NCBI GenBank assembly: GCA_017885655.1
Contig: JAFNFQ010000009.1
Span: 1 to 46,723, forward strand
Length of the DNA stretch: 46,723 nucleotides
Origin: Methanobacteriota archaeon
Lineage (GTDB): Archaea > Thermoplasmatota > Thermoplasmata > RBG-16-68-12 > JAFNFQ01
Reading direction: 5' to 3'
The notes under the pieces are model-generated. The model was given only the letters and a program-made list of their open reading frames with translations. It searched no databases and was not told where the DNA came from. Positions 41,776 through 46,723 of the stretch are shown piece after piece; position 1 is the stretch's first letter; every line of letters starts with the position of its first letter. Both the position numbers and the translations under genes were made by a program.

Positions 41776-42161
41776 TGAGACTTCTCCTTGAAGGCGTCCT
41801 CTATTGACTTAGGACCCCTCTGAGAGATCTTGAGGTTGAGCTGGAGGATGTCACCGCTTATCGTGTTGCCGCGGAGGTTCTTCCTCTTGCGGATGCCTCT
41901 CCTATCAGGATGGAACCCGGTGCCGCCGGAGACCAGGACGCGGCGCCTCCTCGGGCCCGTGAGGTCCCTCCTCATGGGGAAGCCGTCCTTGTCGCTCCCG
42001 CCCGTGATCTTGAGCTTGTAGCCGGGGAGGCTCACGAACAGGCCGTCCACGTCATCGCCTATCTTCTTGCCGATGAGGGCGGAGGCGTAGTGCCCCGCGA
42101 TCGTCCTGTTGTACGTCTTCCCGCTCTTCGGGTCGCCGATTACGGCCTTGAACTCCACCAT
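41772..42161 (-). CDS. rps6e: Ribosomal protein eS6
   Basis: 129 residues, the short archaeal form of the small-subunit protein S6e. Signatures: VIGDPKSGKTYNRTI, GLFVSLPGYKLKITGGSDKD, GFPMRRDLTGPRRRRVLVSG and RRGIRKRKNLRGNTIS. GTTTTTATC on the minus strand at about 42199-42207 is a likely promoter. Between it and 42471 nothing further is seen. Confidence 0.97.
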   Translation of the reverse strand: MVEFKAVIGDPKSGKTYNRTIAGHYASALIGKKIGDDVDGLFVSLPGYKLKITGGSDKDGFPMRRDLTGPRRRRVLVSGGTGFHPDRRGIRKRKNLRGNTISGDILQLNLKISQRGPKSIEDAFKEKSQ

Positions 42162-42471
42162 TGTTCACACCGAGGTGGGCGACTAAAGAAGGGGGCGGAT
42201 AAAAACCTACTGCTTGCGGCCGGTGGGAGAGATGCGTCCGCTTGCAGGTGGCGGGTCTCGGAAAAGCGGTCGTTACCGAGGGATTGCACCGACTGAGACG
42301 GATGTGGGCGATGGCGGCTATTCTGTTCCAGCGAACGCCCTCTATTCCTCGGTCGGTTTCAAGGACTATGACTTGTCCGAGCCGTGGAGAGAGAAAATGT
42401 GAGCGTGCCGCGATGTGCTCGATGGCGCACCCTGGCACGCTCAGTTGCAGATTCCCGGTGCCTATGTCCGC

Positions 42472-43431
42472 CTATGACGGGTAGAAGACCGCGACCATGG
42501 TCCCGCGAGCATACCAGTCCGCCGCGTCTTGGCCCGCCGCCATGTAGCCGGCCAGGTAGTAGGTGTATGTGCCCGCCGTGACGGTCTCGATCCATTGGCT
42601 TGATTGTGTCGAACCATAGACTGCCGAGGACGCTCCGGACTCGATGTAATAGACTCCCAATTGATTGTCTATAAGGTCGCAGCGCGCCACGTCTATCGTG
42701 ATCTTGAACCAGTAGGCGTCCGTCTGGCCATTCGTGTGACTGAGCAGGTCGTACTGCCAAGCGCTTATCACTATCTGCCCGTCTGCCGGGACAGTGATGG
42801 TCAGCTGCATGAAGGCCTGGCACGAGACCGTGATGGTCGTGAGCGTGCCGGAGATTGTGGAGACCATGAGTGTGCCCGGGCCCGGCGGACCCTGCAGGCC
42901 CTGCGGACCTTGCGCGCCCGCGCAGTCGAGCACGTCCACGACGAGATCGCCGTTCTTGTCCTCGGTTGCCACGTCCCCGACGCCGTTTCCGTTCAGATCC
43001 CAGCAGGCGAGGCCATCCTGGCCTTGCGAACCTTGCGCGCCCGCGCAGTCGAGCACGTCCACGACGAGATCGCCGTTTATGTCTTCGGTCGCCAGGTCCC
43101 CCACGCGATTGCCATTCAGGTCCCAGCAAGCAAGGCCAGTCAGGCCCGTGTTTCCCGGTAACCCCTGATTTCCCTGCAATCCCTGGTCTCCCTGGATTCC
43201 CAGGGTTCCTTGGTCTCCCTTCGGCCCTGCGGGCCCCGGGAACATGACCATGCCGACCAGCGCAAGTGCCAGACCGGCGGCACCAAGTGCCAGAGCCACG
43301 CCAGCTAGAGCGTTCCCCTTGCGAGGAGGGGATATAGGCTCCGGCGCGGCACTCGGCGGCGGTGGCATCATCTGCGGCTGAGGCGGCGGCATTCCTGCAC
43401 CTGTCGTCTGTCCCGAACTCCAACCTGACAT
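42472..43431 (-). CDS. Collagen-like surface protein with calcium-loop repeats
   Basis: 319 residues. Proline/glutamine-rich cytoplasmic tail (PPPQPQMMPPPPSAAPEP), one membrane segment (ALAGVALALGAAGLALALVG), then a collagen-like stretch of G-x-x triplets (GPAGPKGDQGTLGIQGDQG). Two 41-residue units follow, CWDLNGNRVGDLATED and CWDLNGNGVGDVATED, each with NGDLVVDVLDCAGAQG, resembling EF-hand loops flanked by cysteines. A second short collagen-like piece (GPQGLQGPPGPG) leads to a ~130-residue head ending GTMVAVFYPS, the same as in the protein at 10635-11177. AAAGGAGAA before ATG 43431 is a good ribosome binding site. The upstream frame to 43746 is not coding-like. Confidence 0.75.
   Translation of the reverse strand: MSGWSSGQTTGAGMPPPQPQMMPPPPSAAPEPISPPRKGNALAGVALALGAAGLALALVGMVMFPGPAGPKGDQGTLGIQGDQGLQGNQGLPGNTGLTGLACWDLNGNRVGDLATEDINGDLVVDVLDCAGAQGSQGQDGLACWDLNGNGVGDVATEDKNGDLVVDVLDCAGAQGPQGLQGPPGPGTLMVSTISGTLTTITVSCQAFMQLTITVPADGQIVISAWQYDLLSHTNGQTDAYWFKITIDVARCDLIDNQLGVYYIESGASSAVYGSTQSSQWIETVTAGTYTYYLAGYMAAGQDAADWYARGTMVAVFYPS
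42909..43158. repeat. Two tandem 123-base repeats
   Basis: CTTGCGCGCCCGCGCAGTCG starts at 42909 and again at 43032, marking the start of two near-identical 123-base units that encode the two 41-residue cysteine/EF-hand-like modules. The high DNA identity of the units suggests recent duplication. Confidence 0.75.
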
Positions 43432-43556
43432 GATTGATTTCTCCTTTGTGTCCATCACGGATGGACTGCAGTGAATCGGCATCTCCAATATCAAAGTTCT
43501 TCTCAGCCTCTGAGTCTTGATAAGCATCGAAAAGGCGGCTGGAAGGTGCGCACCAA

Positions 43557-43937
43557 TCAAGGGTGGCGGTGCCGCTCGTATGGTCGCCGCCATGCCCTGC
43601 CATCCAAGAACATCCCCCACCTGAAGATGCCGAAGATCACCGCGCCGATGATGAGCAGGATTAGGCCGATGCAGCAGGTCCCGAAGTACTGGAAACCACC
43701 GAAGAAGATCTCGATGATGTTCCTGTCGTCGCAGTGCAGGCCGCAATCAATGATGCCCGTGAACGCAACCCACGCGAAGATCGCGAAGAAGACGAGGCCG
43801 ACGATGAGGCATGTGAATCCTATGATCCACCAGTAGACACGCTCCGCATAGGCTTCGGGGTTCTGGATCGGTCCCCGGATGAGTCCGCCGAACATCGCGG
43901 GGAGTCGCAGTGCGGCCCGATACCTAAGCGTTGCCAC
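43557..43937 (-). CDS. Hypothetical membrane protein
   Basis: 126 residues (GTG 43937) or 112 (ATG 43895, with a TAGGTAT element 25-30 bases upstream). Two long hydrophobic segments, WWIIGFTCLIVGLVFFAIFA and CIGLILLIIGAVIFGIF, separated by a loop with cysteines (DCGLHCDD; CC). Basic C-terminus. No family recognised. 27 bases after the cysS stop and on the same strand. Confidence 0.5.
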   Translation of the reverse strand: MATLRYRAALRLPAMFGGLIRGPIQNPEAYAERVYWWIIGFTCLIVGLVFFAIFAWVAFTGIIDCGLHCDDRNIIEIFFGGFQYFGTCCIGLILLIIGAVIFGIFRWGMFLDGRAWRRPYERHRHP

Positions 43938-43964
43938 CTGATTCTCAGGCGGGGATGGTGGGTG

Positions 43965-45173
43965 TTACTTCGCCCCAAACAGGCCGAGGACCTTCCCGAT
44001 GTCGTCGAACGTGGCGGTGATCTGCGCACCCTCGTCTTTGGAGAGGCTGCCCATCTCGTGCACCGCCTCTACGAACTGGAGCATGACGTGGACCGCGTCT
44101 GCGGTGTCGAAGTCGTCGTCCATCGCCTTGAAGAACCTGGTCCTTGTGGATCTGACGACCGCATCGGCCTTCCCCCCGCTCGGCGGGCCTTCAGCGTGCT
44201 TCGCCTTTTCTATCGCCTCGTGCACGTGGGCCAGCTCCTCCTCGGTCCTCTTGAAGCAGTCGCGGTCGTACTCCACGTTCTTCCTGTAATGCTCCTTGAG
44301 GAGGCAGAGGCGTATGGCTTCAGGGTTGTAATTGCTGAGCAGGTCCCTGAGGATGACGAAGTTGCCGAGGGACTTGGACATCTTCTCCTGCTCGATCGTG
44401 ATGAAGGCGTTGTGAAGCCAGAAGTCGCACCAGTTCTCCACGAATGCCTCGCTGATCATCAGCTCGCTCTCGTGGTGGGGGAAGACCAGGTCGGTGCCGC
44501 CGCAGTGTACGTCGATGGCGGGGCCGAGGTACTTGGTCGACATCGCGAAGCACTCGACGTGCCAGCCCGGCCGCCCCTCGCCCCAGGGGCTGTCCCAGGA
44601 AGGCTGGCCCTCCTCGGACTTCCGCCAGAGGGCGAAGTCGAGGGGATTCTCCCTGCCGCCCGTCGTCTGAGCCGCGTCCACCATCATCGTCCTGATGTCG
44701 CGGTGGCTGAGCGTGCCGAGGGATTTCGCCTTGCCGACCCTGAAGTAGACGCTGCCATCCGCCGCGTAGGCGTAGCCCTTGTCAATCAGCCCCTTGACCG
44801 TCGCGACTATCTCCGGTATGTGCTCCGTGACCCTGGGATACACCTCAGCCCGCCTCACGTTCAGCCTGTCCATGTCATCGAGGAAAGCTCGTATGTTCAT
44901 CTCCGCGAGCTCAGACGGTTTGATGCCGTGCTGACCGGCGGTGCGGATGATGCTGTCCTCTATGTCTGTGAAGTTCTGCACGAGGCGGACTCTGTGCCCG
45001 AGGTAGTCGAGGTATCTCCGCACGACGTCGAAGGCGACGTAGGAGCGCGCGTGGCCGAGGTGGGCGGGCGCGTAGACCGTCGGCCCGCAGACGTACATCA
45101 AGACCCCGGAGGGCGTCCTCGGGGCGAACTCCCGCTTGCTGCGGGTCTTTGTGTCATACACCATCAATGTCAT
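43965..45173 (-). CDS. cysS: Cysteinyl-tRNA synthetase, short form
   Basis: 402 residues against ~460 or more in most CysRS. Charges tRNA-Cys. Class I motifs: HIGH-type PAHLGHARSY near residue 36 and KMSKS as IEQEKMSKSLGNF; zinc ligands include VCGPTVY, ECFAM and VHCGGTDLVFPHHESE. The protein ends at DDIGKVLGLFGAK, where typical CysRS continue with a ~60-residue C-terminal anticodon-binding domain; the stop codon is a clean TAA with no coding continuation. Alternative start ATG 45164. Confidence 0.93.
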   Translation of the reverse strand: MTLMVYDTKTRSKREFAPRTPSGVLMYVCGPTVYAPAHLGHARSYVAFDVVRRYLDYLGHRVRLVQNFTDIEDSIIRTAGQHGIKPSELAEMNIRAFLDDMDRLNVRRAEVYPRVTEHIPEIVATVKGLIDKGYAYAADGSVYFRVGKAKSLGTLSHRDIRTMMVDAAQTTGGRENPLDFALWRKSEEGQPSWDSPWGEGRPGWHVECFAMSTKYLGPAIDVHCGGTDLVFPHHESELMISEAFVENWCDFWLHNAFITIEQEKMSKSLGNFVILRDLLSNYNPEAIRLCLLKEHYRKNVEYDRDCFKRTEEELAHVHEAIEKAKHAEGPPSGGKADAVVRSTRTRFFKAMDDDFDTADAVHVMLQFVEAVHEMGSLSKDEGAQITATFDDIGKVLGLFGAK

Positions 45174-45234
45174 CGAGCGGCCTGACCCCGTAACAGATGC
45201 CGGTTGGACTTAAGGGTTTTCCCCACCTGAGGGA

Positions 45235-45624
45235 TCAGTCCTGGACGAGCTCAAGGAGGACCCCGCTCGTCGATTTTGGGTGGATGAACGCTATCTTGCG
45301 GCCATGAGCGCCTATCCTCGGGGTCTCGTTGACCAGCTGCAGCCCCCTCTCCTTGGCGAGCCTCATCGATTCCTCGATGTTCTCGACACGCAACGCGATG
45401 TGGTGGACCCCTTCGCCTCTCTTCTCGATGGACTTCGCGATGGAGCTTTCAGGCGCGATCGGCTCGAGCAGTTCGAGCCTGGTCTCTCCGATTGGAAGGA
45501 ACGCGACCTTCACCGCCTCGCTCGCGACCGTATCCGTGGAGGAGACCTTGAGTCCGAGTGCTTCGTAAGCTTTGACTGCCGCCTCCAAGCTCCTCACCGC
45601 GATTCCAACGTGATCGATCTTCAT
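45235..45624 (-). CDS. mce: Methylmalonyl-CoA epimerase
   Basis: 129 residues. Interconverts (2R)- and (2S)-methylmalonyl-CoA for the mutase. Glyoxalase-fold motifs: KIDHVGIAVRSLEAAVKAY (metal His), TRLELLEPIAPESS, GVHHIALRVENIEE and a final SGVLLELVQD (metal Glu). Four bases after the mutase stop, so co-transcribed with it. Confidence 0.95.
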   Translation of the reverse strand: MKIDHVGIAVRSLEAAVKAYEALGLKVSSTDTVASEAVKVAFLPIGETRLELLEPIAPESSIAKSIEKRGEGVHHIALRVENIEESMRLAKERGLQLVNETPRIGAHGRKIAFIHPKSTSGVLLELVQD

Positions 45625-45628
45625 GTCC

Positions 45629-46723
45629 TCACAGCTCCTGCTTCGCCCTGTACGTCCCGAAAGCGTCGCGCAGGACGTCGCTTATCTCGCCGAGCGTCGC
45701 GCCGGACTTGACGCAGCCCAAGACGTAGGGTACGAGATTGTCTCTGCCCGCCGCAGCCTCGTTCAACTGCTCGAGACCCCTCAGCACCGAGTAGCTCTCG
45801 CGGCGTTTCCTGAAGTCCGCGAGGCGGGCCACCTGCCTCTGCTCTATCTTGGGGTCGAGCTTCAACGTCTCCACCGGCGCGCCTCCCTCGTCCTCGTAGG
45901 CGTTGACGCCGACGATGATTCTCCTCTTCTTCTCCACGTCGAGTTGGAAGCGGTATGCGCTCTCAGCGATCTCCCGCTGCACCCACCCTTTCTCGATCGC
46001 CGCCATCATCCCGCCCATCTTGTCGATCCGCGCGATGTACTTCTCCGCCTCTTCCACGATCGTCCGAGTGAGTTCCTCGATGAAGTAGCTCCCCGCCAGC
46101 GGGTCGATCGTGTTCACCGCCCCGCTCTCGTGTGCGATTATCTGCTGCGTCCTGAGGGCGATGCGGACCGCCTTCTCGCTCGGTATCATCAGGGCTTCGT
46201 CCATGGAGTTTGTATGGAGGGACTGAGTACCGCCGAGCACGCCCGCCAGCGCCTGGTAAGCGACGCGGACGACGTTGTTGTAAGGCTGCTGGCGGGTGAG
46301 GGAGACGCCCGCGGTCTGCGTGTGGAACCTGAGCATCATCGAGGCTGGGTTCTTCGCACCGAACCTCTCCTTCATGATCCTCGCCCAGAGCATCCTCGCG
46401 GCCCTGAACTTCGCGACCTCCTCGAGGAGATCGCTCTGCGCGTTGAAGAAGAAGCTGAGCTGCGGGCCGAACGAATCCACCGCCATGCCGCGCTTGATCG
46501 CCGCATCGACGTAGGCGATCGCATCCGCCAGGGTGAAGGCGACCTCCTGGATTGCGGTGGCGCCCGCCTCGCGTATGTGGTAGCCCGAGACGGAGATCGC
46601 GTTCCACCTCGGCATCTCCCTCGTGCAGTAGTCGATGAGGTCGACCGCCAGGCGCATGCTCTCCCGCGGCGGGTAGATGTATGTCCCGCGGGCGATGTAT
46701 TCCTTGAGGATGTCGTTCTTGAA
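45629..46723 (-). CDS. mcmA1: Methylmalonyl-CoA mutase large (catalytic) subunit, 5' end cut by window edge
   Basis: 365 C-terminal-side residues; the start lies beyond the right edge. B12-dependent rearrangement of methylmalonyl-CoA to succinyl-CoA. The edge reads FKNDILKEYIARGTYIYPP, a hallmark of the family; further on are NAISVSGYHIREAGATAIQE, RAARMLWARIMKERF, RFHTQTAGVSLTRQQP and GTQSLHTNSMDEAL. No C-terminal B12-binding domain is fused, so the small subunit is encoded elsewhere, as in many archaea. Confidence 0.95.
   Translation of the reverse strand, partial: FKNDILKEYIARGTYIYPPRESMRLAVDLIDYCTREMPRWNAISVSGYHIREAGATAIQEVAFTLADAIAYVDAAIKRGMAVDSFGPQLSFFFNAQSDLLEEVAKFRAARMLWARIMKERFGAKNPASMMLRFHTQTAGVSLTRQQPYNNVVRVAYQALAGVLGGTQSLHTNSMDEALMIPSEKAVRIALRTQQIIAHESGAVNTIDPLAGSYFIEELTRTIVEEAEKYIARIDKMGGMMAAIEKGWVQREIAESAYRFQLDVEKKRRIIVGVNAYEDEGGAPVETLKLDPKIEQRQVARLADFRKRRESYSVLRGLEQLNEAAAGRDNLVPYVLGCVKSGATLGEISDVLRDAFGTYRAKQEL

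Noticed and set aside
40558-41778. 406-codon open frame opposite eif2g
   Set aside because: Antisense shadow; low-complexity Arg/Asp/Leu composition and no motifs.
43734-45185. 483-codon open frame on the plus strand opposite cysS
   Set aside because: Antisense shadow of a GC-rich gene; the opposite strand has all CysRS motifs and this frame has none of a known family.

Overview
The window is archaeal chromosome, GC-rich, with archaeal information-processing genes throughout: aIF2 gamma, ribosomal protein eS6, Pelota, Pth2, the KEOPS subunit Pcc1, archaeosine tRNA-guanine transglycosylase, pantoate kinase, and TATA boxes about 25-30 bases ahead of many start codons. Many starts look leaderless. 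The gene content fits a euryarchaeal lineage, perhaps Thermoplasmatota, but the lineage is an inference. Both ends cut genes: an AbiEii toxin on the left and a methylmalonyl-CoA mutase on the right.

Layout. 1-3300: defence and accessory genes, namely an AbiEi/AbiEii type IV toxin-antitoxin pair and two divergent copies of a DUF5678-like plus retropepsin-like protease pair. 3400-12500: a cell-surface island with a seven-repeat SBBP propeller/PKD protein, a PKD protein sharing its C-terminal block, a four-repeat EF-hand-like anchored protein, a short collagen-like anchored protein and an eight-repeat HAF protein. 12600-17210: the CoA genes coaBC and pok, bracketed by a remnant of a second coaBC 5' end on the left and a remnant of a second pok 3' end on the right, which looks like the scar of a gene replacement. 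17290-19100: a second HTH plus nucleotidyltransferase pair with a perfect palindrome at its start codon. 19200-26860: DoxX, DUF3795, then the six-gene cluster hdrC-hdrB-hdrA-mvhD-metV-metF (minus strand, mostly 4-base overlaps), the same set and order as the Moorella methylenetetrahydrofolate reductase complex. 27058-30403: tRNA-Gln(UUG), an orphan VapB-like antitoxin, a nitroreductase, pcc1 and tgtA. 30566-35941: a giant surface protein. 36016-42161: housekeeping genes (exonuclease, MazG-like, pth2, DUF99, pelA, zinc ribbon, eif2g, rps6e). 42472-46723: a collagen-like surface protein, a membrane protein, cysS, methylmalonyl-CoA epimerase and mutase.

How it works together. The Hdr-MvhD-MetVF cluster suggests a folate-linked methyl branch (Wood-Ljungdahl type) driven by Hdr-type electron transfer, alongside the methylmalonyl-CoA route of propionate or branched-chain metabolism. 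tgtA and pcc1 both modify tRNA. The many secreted or anchored repeat proteins point to an elaborate cell surface, possibly calcium-binding and glycosylated. No CRISPR array, rRNA gene or insertion sequence was seen.
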